The position numbers were made by a program, and so were the translations under genes. Of a stretch of DNA of 64,000 nucleotides, positions 11,801-22,037 are shown one piece after another. Numbering within the stretch: the stretch's first letter is position 1; each line of letters starts with the position of its first letter. The DNA comes from Schistosoma mansoni (lineage: Eukaryota; Platyhelminthes; Trematoda; Strigeidida; Schistosomatidae): assembly GCF_000237925.1 (NCBI RefSeq), contig NC_031495.1:21950163-22014162 (forward strand), in the 5' to 3' direction. The notes beneath the pieces were generated by a model, which had not been told where the DNA came from, made no database searches, and saw only the letters and a list, made by a program, of their open reading frames with translations.

Positions 11801-14800
11801 GGGCATCATGAAATCCCCAAGGAAGGCTGAAGGTCTAATAGTTCCTCAAACTTTTAGTTCGGGATTGCGGAGACCATTTAAATAATGAACCGATCAATGT
11901 TTGATTACTATTGAAAACCTGGAAGCTCTGGTTGACCACTTCGTCTTAGTATAGGACTCCTCAACAGTATGCACCCACGATCTCGCTCGCGAACCGTTGA
12001 CTTCTAGACGATTGAGCGGGGATCCAATGGCGTTAATGTCTAACTTCAACCAGTCTATGATGTCGCGCGACCACGTTTCATTGCCTTCGTAGGGTGATCA
12101 CCTCACACTCAACGCGATTAAATTCCAGTTGTCATGGCTTCTCGCTAGAACTTCAAGAATTTCCTCTCAGCACCAGTCACTAGTGGGGATATGATCATTT
12201 CCCATTTGGGTTGTGGAGATTGTGTTTTAATATTCTTTGGTTCATAATTTCTATGAAATTCCTAAAACGTTTGTTTTGTCATATTAGTGGTCTGGTGTTT
12301 TCACCATGCTTTATATTCACTTTCGGTCGTTTACTCAGCTTCATGTCAGGGTTATTGCTGAAAAATTTACAAATGGAAGATTTAAAGTACTTGGAATCTT
12401 TGTACACAGTGTTAACATTCAAGCTCAAAACAGTTGTCTATTTGTGCATACTCACTCGTCTTACCACTTTATTTCTTCATTTTATAATACCCTTTAATTG
12501 CACCAACACATACATATTCTGGATTTAGGGTAATTCCTATATTTTCTGACTTACCCTTTGGTACTTTGTTCTGTTCACTGATATTTTAAAGTAGCAGGTG
12601 TTATTGATGCGCATTTATGATGGGTAAATCTGGACATTTGATAAAATGGTATGGTTAAAATCCTTTGAAATTTGATTCGATTTATGATCGTTCTCTAACC
12701 CTTGCACTTAATGCTACATAATACTTTTCGTTTCTTTTGATATTTTTACTTAGTTTCCAGTATTATACTGCTCCTGGTAAAATTATATTTTCATCACTTT
12801 CCTTCTAGCCAATTTCCTCTTTGTGCATTGATGCGAATCGCCGGAACTTTTGCCTATGTGCATGTTTACTGAAGCTTTCGTAACTTATGTTCCAATACTT
12901 GGACAAATATTTCAATCTTAGCATCACGTATAATATATGACTGATATAATTGGTTTGGTTGGTTAGCCATATACTCGTCCATTGCGCCTAATAAATATTA
13001 TGAAGTATTGATAAGAACAATAAACCGGTAATAAAGCTCCAATTTCAGTAGATTTATGGATTTTGTACTATCATGTAGTATGCGTATATCGGATCCAAAA
13101 GCCCAAATAAGACGGGAGTGTTAAACGATAAAATCCGCCAGATCAGCGGTTTTTGGCAAGTAGTGTGCTTTACTGGTAACTTTGTGTTAAGTTTCATACT
13201 GATTGTGTAGTTTGTAAGATATTAGTCATCCTATCTCATGTGATTAAAACTCTTTAGATTTGTTAATAATAATCCAGATGATAGTCTAAAATTCTAAACT
13301 TAATTGTTGCTTGATTATGATCGCTGTGGTGACATCAAAACGCGAAATATTGCTCAAATGTTTTTCAGGTTCGAACACAACCCCTAGAAGTTACAGTAGA
13401 AGAATCAGTACCATGCGATGATCCTATGGATATAGGTAAGTGAATCAATTAACTACGTAAATTTGCTTTTACAAGTGCTTTTAAACTACGTCAAAATGTT
13501 ATTTTTACAGTCCATAAATACCCTATGGTTGAAAGTCTCATCTGTTTGTTGAATGCCCCCAAATACCCTGGTACGACCGAGAGTGTGGAGAGTCCGCTCT
13601 CCCTCTCGAAATGCTCTTACATGACTATGCGTATACAGCCACTGTCAGGGAAGTCCTACTCACTGCCTTCTCGCACCAGGGGTGTTGTTTACTAAATTGA
13701 AATGACGAAAAGCGAATATCCGGTGCTTTAACCGGGTTAGTGGATACGTAGGGTCCGCCTAGGGGAGTTGGAAAACCCTGATTCCAAACAAATGGTGCAC
13801 ATGGGCTCCAGGATCCGGGCGTGTGAACCAAGTGTTGATCACCGGCTACCGTAGGACTGTACATCTTTACGTTGCTCCACTGCCATGTGTATTAGACTCT
13901 TAGGTCAAAGGCTCCGGGTGTGGCCCCTTAAGAAAATCACCTGCTTCGGTTTGGGCACTCGGGAAGTATCCCGGCCTTCATACAAATTGAATGGTTTATG
14001 TGGCGCATATATATTTGGTGCCTCCTTGTACTAATGTTTATATATTTAAATAATAATAATAATAATACTGCTTGTTGAGTAAACTTAACTCTCTTCAAAA
14101 CCACATCAGTCTTTCATACGAGAATAGAAACGACCAGCTCCTTTTCTTTGATATGCTTATCAGTAGACGAGAAAACGGTCCCATCAAACAAATTATTTTT
14201 AGAAATCCAACTTGGACAGGTCAATACCTTAGTTATTATAGTTACTATCCAGAGCAATTCAAACGGGGTTTGATAAGGGGCTTATTTAGCAGGATTATGC
14301 GTACTTGCACAGACGACGCTATTGATGACGACATTTGGTTGTGGAACAGAACATTAATGGAAAGTGGTTATCCTCTAAAATTTGTAAATCGAAGGAAAGG
14401 TCATGATATAGTAAGACCTACTATAGCTTTGGCACAAAAAACCTGTCTACGTCACCTTATCGTTTACAGGTGATTCAAATAGCCCTTTATTGAAACAAAG
14501 GTTTAAATCAGTTATTAATAAGTCGTACTACTCAGAGAAAGTTATCAAAGAAAAAGGAAGGCTCATGCTTCAACAAAGACCTAAAAGACATGAAAACGAT
14601 TGCGTCACATCCCACTGTGTTTATCAATTTGAATGTGTGTGTGGCTGTAAACGCATAGAAAGGAGTAGTCGTGATCTCCAAATTAGGGTGTCTAAACATG
14701 TACCTAAATGGCTGCAAAAACAAGTAAAATCAAATGACCCAATTAGAGTAGGTGATAAACATCCATCATCCTCTATTGACAAACACAGGTGAAACAGATC

Positions 14801-17800
14801 ATAAGACTGGTCTTAACACAGTTTTGTGGTGTTGTATGGAAGTACAAAAGGGCGTATACTAAGGTTTATTGAAGCCTTAGCCATACGGAAATTCAGACTG
14901 CCTTTTTGTACTCGAAAGCTGTTTATCCTCACCTTAAATTTACCCTGGTAATATTAGCTTATTATTCAGCCTGATAAATATACGGTTTCAGCAATCATAT
15001 TTCACTTAAACAGACGATTTTCACACCTAAACAATAACGTCTGTTCAGTCAGTCAGAAACAATGTAGAACCAAGCACATATATGCATTAGTACAACAAGA
15101 TGAACACCAAATTCATATGAGTTACTTCAATTTATTTATTTGAACACATAAATATTGGTACAAAAGGGAACTAAATACATATGCACCACATACTAACAAA
15201 ACAACCGTTGCTGCTACCTTGACGTGGTGGTCGGGCTTGCCTATCATGATGAACCAATCGAGCTATACTGCCTGGAACAATCGTTCGTCAAGGTCCCACT
15301 ATGCCAGACATGTCGGTTGAAGAATGGTAAGACTAAAAGCAGCAAACCCAAGGCCCGAGGGCAAAGTCTTACTGCTAACTGTACAGAGGTGTGACGGCAT
15401 TAAGGTGTGTCTCTCATAAAACCATCATAACAGCGTTGCTGCCTTCCCACAGGGCAGGGTGAGGTTAAAATAGCTCGACACTATAAACACACACCTCGCT
15501 TTATCCCACGAGTTTCTGTCTCCAGCGGTAAGGTCTCCACAAGTATGGAGCTAACACAAAAAGGTCGTGTGTGACCGGCCTCAAGCAGTTGTCCCTTGGG
15601 CACTGCGGTTATGCTCTCAGGTCACTAAGAACACTTCTAACCCAATTTCCTTTTCAGGTACCTCTAGATAAAATGCTTCCACGTTATGGGCAACCGGGAA
15701 GTGATAACCACCCTCATAACTCTCACAACACTCAAGACCGCTATATACATAGTCAATTTCCCCCTTCCATTCCTATTATTCCTCCTACCTCGTCTATCAA
15801 CTCTAAACTTCCCCCTCAAGTGTCACCACGACCAACGATTCTAGTGTGTGAAATACTATCCCAGGTCTACTGAAACCTCGCTCCAAACTACACATTGGAG
15901 CCTTCAATGTACGTACGCTATGTCAAATCAGCTAGCAGGCCACCCTGGCTAAGACCCTAGAATTTCGTACCATTGATGTATGCTGTGTCTCTGAAATACA
16001 CATACAGAATCCTAGTGTGGTCATTCACTTGACCTCACCTTGCCAAAACGAGTAGCCGATAAGATACACCCTCCGTAATTATATCTCAAATAACAAGGTT
16101 AAATGAAAGTAGGAATCACAATTAGAAAAACGTTAGTATATTTGTTATTTTTACGTAAGAAGATTCTATAGTTTTCTCCAAATATTGGCTAAGAAATAGA
16201 CAATCAGCATTTACCAACACAATCCTTCCGGAATATGCTTTAATTCAATCATATCATGCTAACAAGATGGGACTCTCAATCCCGTTGTATAAATTTTCTC
16301 TTACGATTTCGATTCTTCGGTTGTTTTCTATTGTCTACGTTTTATTGTCTTAAAATTGTTCCGAAATGTTCACTCTATGAATTAAAATCTCAACTGAATA
16401 ATTATACAACTTATATTTTCTTAAAAGATATAATTTTTACACTTGTGTTCCTTGTTTTTCACAGAATCTTTAAGTTCTAATAGTCCTGTTGATGAATCCT
16501 CTGCGTCATTGTTACATGAAAATTCGGAATTCTGCGGAGAACGTCATTCATCTAAAGTCAGCGAGAAAAGTTCATATCGGCAACCTAACCAGATTGCTTG
16601 GCATGATGTCCATTTACTGTTGGATGATGTTTCTGAAGATGAAGAAAAAGATGTGAATTCGAAGTCACCTACCTCACTTGGAAACTCGATTCCATATTCA
16701 GATCATTCCCCAGTTCCAAGGTCACCACATACAATTTCTCAGTCCTATGATCGGAACCTATCAGTTCAGAATACTTTCTCCCGTAATGTTCATAATACAG
16801 ATGATTACATACGCTCTACCTCACCTATCACTTACGATGAACGCAAACATCGAAATAAATACATGACATCTACTCTAGAATATAATCCAGAAAATTATGT
16901 TTCGAACCTTAAAACTGAAAGTGTAAGATCATGTCATGAACAAAAGTCTGATTATAACGATTCATACTCAACAAATACATCTACTAATCGTATGAATCAT
17001 AATCACACGAAGTATTCAAGGTCGTCCACTCCACCATTCGCTACTAGTCAGTTATGTGATTCGAACGACTGGTGTACTAAATCCACGGGAATGACCTCAC
17101 GAATCGAAATATATCACAGTAGTCAATCAATAAGAAGATCCCAAACTTCGATTAAAAGTAAGGCGTTTAATAAGAGATTCTCTTTTACTGTGTTCTGCGA
17201 TGTTTACCAATGAAGTTTACGAGTTTTTTGTTTCCATTCGGAAATCGTCTCTGATCAATACAATTTTATTTATTTTGGTTTACCGTGTCTAGAATTATAT
17301 GTGTACTATTTTACACCTAAGCAATTTAAAATGGGAACAATGAGTTATGTTTTGTAAGGAGATAACATATGCTAGAAAGAGATATGTATCATAAAATAGT
17401 GTGAATGTAGGGCATTTTGCTTTCTAAAATTTTCTGAATTATATATGAAAGTGTAATAGTCGCAGATTTCGTATATTCTACTTAAGGGGAACAGCGAATT
17501 GTAATTCTTCGTTATTTTGCCCATTAGGTATATCATACAACTATAATTTGTTTCATAAGTATGTCAAAGTAAGATTCAATTGCTTGTGCAACTTCAAAAA
17601 CAACCAGTTCTGAGGAAAGGCTTTATTTGAGTATCAGTTAAAACCCTAGCGATCGTTCCAAACAAGTATTCACCTACCCTGACCATGTTTACTTTAAATA
17701 AAGTACTTATGAAATCATGCATTTACGGAATTTCGACCTAGTAGTTTTTGTAAGGAATTTATGTAGTTTATCAACAAGGAAATGGATCCCATTTTAATTT

Positions 17801-20800
17801 TATTAACTACACTCCAATAATATACAGAAATGGGTTCAAGTAACAGTCTCTTTGTACAAAACTCTTGCGTTGTGCATTACATGATTTGTTTAATAAAATG
17901 TGGTCGCGTGTAATATATGAATGATGATTAGTTACAATTACGTTTGATAACGTGCAAAACTGATGAGACGCCGGTGAGAAAGTAGGTTGAACAAGTCGTA
18001 GTACGAACAGCTCAAAGTTTCCTTACAGCTTTAATTCTAGATAAACTCTAAAATTCCCTGTTAGACATTTTTTCATAGTCTAGGAACTCATTTAATGTAT
18101 TCGCCATTTTATAAGAAGTTGTTACCTTGTATTGAATTAGGTCCAGCTAGCTTTAAATCTCCGTTACATACAGCTTTTGTTACAGTTAGTGTCCAGCCTT
18201 ATGATGATAATCGATGTATACTTCCATGACCTAGTAAGATTTTGTAAGAACTCAACGTCTCTTATGATTTATGATCATTTAGTAACTGTAAGGGAAACGA
18301 ATTTATTCAAAGTAAATGTATGTTGGGTCAGTAACTCATCTAGTGAAACGTGCCAGTGTATTGAAAGCTGCTAAGCGATCGTAATTAATTTTGTTACTAT
18401 AAAACGATTATTTCCATATATTACTTTTGAAATAGATCAACCGGTGTGTAGCCCAACAAGCCACTCTGAACGTCATCTTTCAGACACTCTTAGACAATCA
18501 CATTACACGAAAAGTCCGGATATTTCTATGGATCGTCGTTTAAAATCAGATTATCCATCGAGCAGTTCTCTGTCCAATCAGTTCCGTTCATCACCAGATT
18601 CTATGGTATGTATTATTGAAAGGTCATGAAGGTTATTCAGTCTAAGTTATTAATTTAAACATTATTAAAAGTTTCGAGAGACCTCATGTCGCATATTCCA
18701 AGATGATCTGAAATATTTTTAGCACAAAATGAGGATCTTGGAAGTGTTGTGGAGCTTTCATTTAATGTCTAACATTTCAGTGTCCTCTCATTAGGTCGAA
18801 CTCTTAAAGAACGTAAAACTACCAATATACTTTAGGATGTAGGTTGATTCTAATGAATTGATTTACAAATTTCACATTCACCTTCGCTTGGTTAAGCCTT
18901 TCATGGTATTTCAAATACTCATTAAGAATCCTTAACGCGAATCCTTGCCTAGTGGATTTCGGTAAGGTGAAAATCTTCATTCAGACGAAATTGCCCAGCT
19001 GATATTTTATTATCGCTACATAGACAACACCGTTATAGTGCAAGGTTAGTCTACTTAAAATATTTAACTGCATCCATCCATCTATCACATTCACACTAGA
19101 ATGACAATAAGGAAAAGTATATATCAAAATTCAACATCAGTTGTTAAGTATATTCATTTTTATAGTCCCGTACCTCTTGCAAGCGGAACATGAATTTAAT
19201 ACATCTTGTAAAAATTATTTGCTCCGATGATACCATTAAAGAATAGTTAAGTACCATTCGCAACTTACTCAGCGTGAACGCTTATCCGTTAGAATCTATC
19301 GGGAAGCGCATGACCCAGGTTAAGATAAAAGAAAACTAGATTCTGAAAAGGCAGTATTTCTAACGCTGCAATTCTTCAACGACACTATAATTAAATTAGT
19401 AATACGAGTAAAAAAGGCTTTACAAAGAACATTCAATGTGGTAGAATTGTACGCTCTATTTTACAACCAACCGAGCATTAGGACAAAAAATAAGGGTAAA
19501 CTTCCCCAATTCCCTTCATCTATGTGCGATTATCATTTCAACCGCTCATGTGGAGCCAGATATATTGGGCGAGTCTATCGCCCTGTTTCGGGATATCATC
19601 CCACCTGGGTGAGTAAAGGACAAGTATGATTAATCGATAGCTCTATACAGGCTCATTTAAGGGATACAGGATATCAAATAGACAAAAACAACCGATTTCA
19701 AATTATCCACTGGGTCCTACCAAATATGCCGCCTGGTTTAGGCATGTCTTTTCCATATAGCAAGAACCGTCGGTATCCACTTAAATAAGCTGAGTCTGTG
19801 TCTACGTGAAATTTGTACAATCTTAATCCTCACCTCAGCCGTCATAATGTCTGAGTGAGTTACAAGTGACTTGTTAAAAATATTTCTACCATTGTTTTTA
19901 CTTAATCTGTTTATGATTGCACACCTGTTATTATTGTTGGATTTATCCAAAATTTTATCAGTCCCTTAATTTCATGTTCGAATTGTTCATTACGTAACTG
20001 TTACTTATTGTGAACTTTTTATCAGTTTTATTATCATCAATCCCTAAACTATTTATTAGTTGATTTTATATTAGCTTCATCAATAAACTTATTTGTATGC
20101 CTTCTGATTATGTGGTAAGTTGTATTTGTTTCTGTAATTGCCGACTATCAAGCGGCCTGTATTTCCGAGCTCCAGAAAAGTCCCTGGTACTCAAACTAAG
20201 ACTTATTTTCAGAGTAGATGGAGTTTTCCAGTTCAGTTATCTATTCAAGCGTAGTCATATTTTGTTATTCTGACCATCTTTCTTGAAACAGCATTCTCTT
20301 GATTCTGCCTATAAGATTTTCTATATTAGCTTCCTAGAATTTTGGATTTCGGCTAACCAGTATATCGACTGATCTATTAGGATATGATGATAACCAGTTT
20401 CTTCAATGTAGTCCAGTGAAGTATATATCGGTTTGCTTGGAACTCGAAATATCAACGATAGTTTCTCTCCGAAATACTTTTTAATGGAACTTAATTTAAA
20501 GTCTAACATTGTACATTGCTGAATATCCGATGTTTTGTTACTGAACTTATATAGCTCTACCATCAAACATACGTTGATCATTCAAATAGGATCAGAAGCA
20601 GAAATTTTACGTTGGAATCTTCATTGTTTCAGTCTCGACCTCACAACAGTTAGTTTACTAAGATAAGTCAAACTGAAAAAATAACATTACATACGATTTC
20701 TTAAAATACTTTATGATATAGAATTCTCATTTGTCTGTTTTTTTAGGTTCAGATGAAGATGCGAAGTAATAAAAGTTATCCTAACATTACATCATCCTGT

Positions 20801-22037
20801 GAATGGGCAAGAAATGAATCACATTCCCCCGAAGAACATTCCAGTAGATCATCCTCAATGTTCTCACAAGGTAACTACTCGTTGTCGTCAGTTTCAGAAC
20901 GTGTGACACCAGATCCAACAGCAACTTCCCAATACCCCAATTCATCCACTCATAGAACTTTCGAAACAGGTAGAACATTGAGCTTCAAAAATAAGACATC
21001 ACTTTTTCTTTTTAATTAATTAATGTACTCTTTTTATATCACTTTATCTCGGTATTTTAGAAGCAGTAAATGCATATTTTCCTGACTTCACTTCTGATCG
21101 GTTAACTCGAAAACGCGAAATCGAAGCCAGATTGAAAGAGATTGAGTCAACTGAGCGGAAGCTGCTGAACCGGAAAAAAATGCAAAGCTACGAGAAAGAA
21201 GTACGACAGTCTACAAACCGTGATGATGTGGAATATGGACCAGATTATAGGAAGTAAGCACTTGATTTTAGGTGTTGAATTTCCTATATTTTAGTCGTAG
21301 ACATTATTTCCAAGACAAACAGTTCAATCTAATACAAGTCATAGCAATATTTGAACATTAATAAGTTGCTACATAAAGTTTAGTTCATTAAACACTATGG
21401 TCAGTATAATCCACTCTCATCTCAAGTGCCGTCATCTACAAAGTACGCCATTATGTAGAGTTTGCTTATCTGGGAAATTCGACAGAAATTTCGAGATTGG
21501 CAGCCTACGGTTGATTTTCGGTACTAAGTAGCTAATCGTTTGTGTCATCTTTATCCAGGTCCACTATTTGCATAATAGACCTGTTTTAAGATATGCCTAA
21601 TTGGTAATAAGAAAAATAATACACTCATGACAGATTTGTAGGTAAGCAGCATTAAATTTAATTTAAATGTTCTCCATTCTGGACATGAATAAAAGAATCT
21701 TAAAGCTCGAAATTCCGGCTAAAAGAATTTCTTCCGATGATTGTAAGCTCACTGGAACAATATCTTAAATGTTACAAGGAGCACAACAGACTAACAGATA
21801 TCAAATTATACTCTGAATGCAAATTCCAGCTCACTGTTTTGCTACAGGCTTATCAATACGGTTTGATAAAATGCCTAAGGAATGAGTGATTTAAAATTTT
21901 CTAAATTTGTATACCGTATTTCTTGTCAGTGACTGTGATTGTTCTAATTATAATTTTCCTTAAAATTTAAGAAAAAACACACTTCCATTTGTGACTTCTA
22001 ATTACTTTTTAGACTCCCAAAGAAATATGTGAAGTGA
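5065..22037 (+). CDS. BOD1L1: BOD1/BOD1L-like protein with Shg1 domain, 7 exons, 715 aa
   Basis: Exons read by eye: 5065-5841, 13369-13435, 16465-17157, 18436-18605, 20747-20969, 21061-21253 and 22013-22037. Every junction is GT-AG and the phases (0,1,1,0,1,2) agree, giving 716 codons ending in TGA. Residues about 13-117 match the COMPASS Shg1 / BOD1 domain, including VDQIKSQGLFDKIRKQCLED and GVDRLVNQ. A proline-rich tract with seven prolines lies near 213-219, an acidic patch (DDVSEDEEKD) at 335-344, long Ser/Asn/His-rich probably disordered sequence in the middle, and a charged likely coiled coil near 654-690. In other animals BOD1 controls PP2A-B56 at kinetochores, and BOD1L1 works with SETD1A in histone H3K4 methylation and fork protection; nuclear action here is inferred from family. 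Length is between BOD1 (about 185 aa) and BOD1L1 (about 3000 aa). Introns are 7527, 3029, 1278, 2141, 91 and 759 bp. The gene symbol is a best guess within the family. Confidence 0.85.
6417..6670 (-). mobile_element. RTE-clade LINE 3' end fragment
   Basis: On the - strand this reads as the last codons plus 3' UTR of the same LINE family as 40447-41486, ending in the TGAC repeat tail (+ strand CAGTCAGTCAG at 6420). It is 5'-truncated, as expected for target-primed insertion, and lies in intron 1 of the BOD1L-like gene. Confidence 0.75.
6680..7230 (+). pseudogene. Older RTE-clade LINE fragment, left part
   Basis: The translation shows a reverse-transcriptase active-site motif (LEYVDDIVSL near 6712), then the C-terminal region (DTNLRMVITRAAYA, WNCRDIRL) with several stops and shifts. 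The reading resumes at 11161 after the 3.9 kb younger LINE, so this copy was interrupted by that insertion. Confidence 0.7.
7231..7243 (+). repeat. Target-site duplication, left copy
   Basis: The 13-bp sequence AGATGCCTAACGA here is repeated exactly at 11161-11173. It brackets the LINE at 7244-11160 and marks its insertion into the older LINE. Confidence 0.9.
7371..7717 (+). promoter_or_regulatory. Possible intron-like splice pair in the LINE 5' region
   Basis: AATG|GTAAGA (donor at 7371) and a pyrimidine-rich TTTCCTTTTCAG (AG at 7716-7717) lie in the sense direction. The first ATG after the acceptor, 7733, opens the endonuclease frame. The fragment at 15205-16078 keeps both sites. Use of either site, as an intron, a trans-splice acceptor or an exon trap inside the host gene, is inference. 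Confidence 0.3.
7733..8323 (+). pseudogene. LINE endonuclease domain, N-terminal half (frameshifted)
   Basis: The likely start is ATG 7733, in frame with GTFNVRTL and VCCVSETRI, the first two catalytic blocks of an exonuclease-endonuclease-phosphatase fold. The same frame is open back to 7631 without an ATG. It ends in an early TGA at 8321. The continuation (TDCSSDDIKDE) is in another frame from about 8319, so one base was gained or lost just before. Confidence 0.8.
8319..9204 (+). pseudogene. LINE endonuclease C-terminal half and linker
   Basis: Continues the endonuclease in a second frame: VAGDFNAQVG near 8409, WTRLDHIAISHR near 8620-8655 and SDHALVRAR near 8704. These carry the catalytic Asp/Asn and the final Asp-His pair of this nuclease family. 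A basic helical linker follows. A second frameshift near 9200 leads into the reverse-transcriptase frame. Confidence 0.8.
9205..10930 (+). pseudogene. LINE reverse transcriptase, domain open to the stop
   Basis: The frame is open from about 9205 to the TAA at 10928-10930. Counting from the TTG at 9242, it has AAGPDRFTPEIFK (54-66), NQSGFRPGRG (145-154), VFLDLKAAFDSVDR (179-192), SGVRQGCPLSPFLF (237-250), the catalytic YADD (283-286) and SPSKCKMLLQDW. After these comes the conserved RTE C-terminal part (RLRRWLGH-like WLGHVLRMPNHRLPRR). The RT domain itself looks undamaged; only its link to the endonuclease is broken. Confidence 0.9.
11161..11350 (+). pseudogene. Older LINE fragment, right part
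   Basis: Begins with the right copy of the 13-bp target duplication (11161-11173) and continues the C-terminal LINE reading (MPNER, then a shifted RIPGWVPRNN corresponding to the LPGW motif). It belongs with 6680-7230. Confidence 0.6.
11351..11896. other. Intron 1 sequence, nothing recognised
   Basis: AT-rich, no coding frame, and no repeat that I can place. Confidence 0.4.
11897..12050 (-). repeat. Decayed tRNA-headed hammerhead SINE
   Basis: On the - strand it starts with the family head GTTGAAGTTAGACATTAACG (12050 downward), passes a tRNA-like stretch, and reaches a ruined hammerhead (CTGTTGAGGAGTCC, with GAAG where GAAA is needed). It ends with the family motif GCTTCCAGGTTTTC. The catalytic core is lost. 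Confidence 0.6.
12051..13368. other. Remainder of intron 1
   Basis: AT-rich intron sequence. A 105-codon open frame at 12211-12528 is hydrophobic, low in complexity and without recognisable motifs, so I do not call it a gene. The intron ends in TTTTTCAG at 13368. Confidence 0.5.
13540..14066 (+). mobile_element. LINE-like 3' terminal fragment with AAT tail
   Basis: This non-coding block is more GC-rich than the surrounding intron and ends in an (AAT)n run at about 14046-14066. The layout resembles the 3' UTR and simple-repeat tail of a truncated non-LTR element. No coding part remains, so the family cannot be assigned. Confidence 0.45.
14072..14960 (+). pseudogene. Penelope-like element, 3' coding part
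   Basis: The frame 14072-14473 resembles the region after the Penelope-like reverse transcriptase palm: FFDMLISRR, NPTWTGQYLSYYS and KRGLIRGLFSRI, then ESGYPLKF. After a stop, 14490-14792 continues with a GIY-YIG-type region (CVYQFECVCGC, DLQIRVSKHVPKWL). The YIG element reads RIE, so the nuclease is probably dead. Shifted reading to about 14950 still shows RFIEALAIRK, the usual end of the protein. The element is 5'-truncated, in intron 2, and sense to the host gene. Confidence 0.8.
15046..15126 (-). mobile_element. LINE 3' end fragment
   Basis: The + strand CAGTCAGTCAG at 15047-15057 and the following sequence are the reverse of the 3' UTR end of the RTE-clade LINE (compare 6417-6520 and 41390-41486). 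Only about 80 bp remains. Confidence 0.6.
15205..16078 (+). pseudogene. RTE-clade LINE 5' fragment, 3'-truncated
   Basis: It begins exactly like the full element. The first 279 bp (15205-15483) are identical to 7249-7527 by eye, and a further run of about 113 bp from 15571 matches from 7631. Other parts differ clearly. The endonuclease frame is broken after about 15873, and similarity ends near 16078. Keeping the 5' end while losing the 3' end is unusual for a LINE. Confidence 0.8.
16465..17157 (+). CDS. BOD1L1: Exon 3 of the BOD1L-like gene (low-complexity, acidic)
   Basis: This exon encodes residues 282-512, rich in Ser, Asn, His and Tyr. The only feature I can name is an acidic run after WHDVHLLL (residues 327-344). 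The acceptor is a pyrimidine-rich stretch ending in CACAG at 16464. The donor is AAAA|GTAAGG at 17157/17158. Splicing into 18436 rebuilds an AAT codon across the junction. Confidence 0.75.
17158..18435. other. Intron 3 of the BOD1L-like gene
   Basis: AT-rich intron sequence with no repeat or frame that I can identify. It ends in TTTTGAAATAG at 18435, a weak but in-frame acceptor. Confidence 0.5.
18950..19960 (+). pseudogene. Second Penelope-like element fragment
   Basis: Broken frames near 19010-19040 read YRYIDNTVIV, a decayed palm motif of Penelope-type RT. From 19438 the GIY-YIG region follows: MCDYHFNRSCGARYIGR keeps Tyr-Ile-Gly and a following Arg. Then come an HLRDTGYQIDKNNRFQIIH-like stretch (about 19655-19705) and PNMPPGL near 19720, the normal C-terminal order. 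It lies in intron 4, sense to the host gene, and is interrupted by several stops. Confidence 0.7.

Noticed and set aside
12211-12528. 105-codon hydrophobic open frame in intron 1
   Set aside because: Low-complexity AT-rich composition, no start context, no family motif, lies in an intron.
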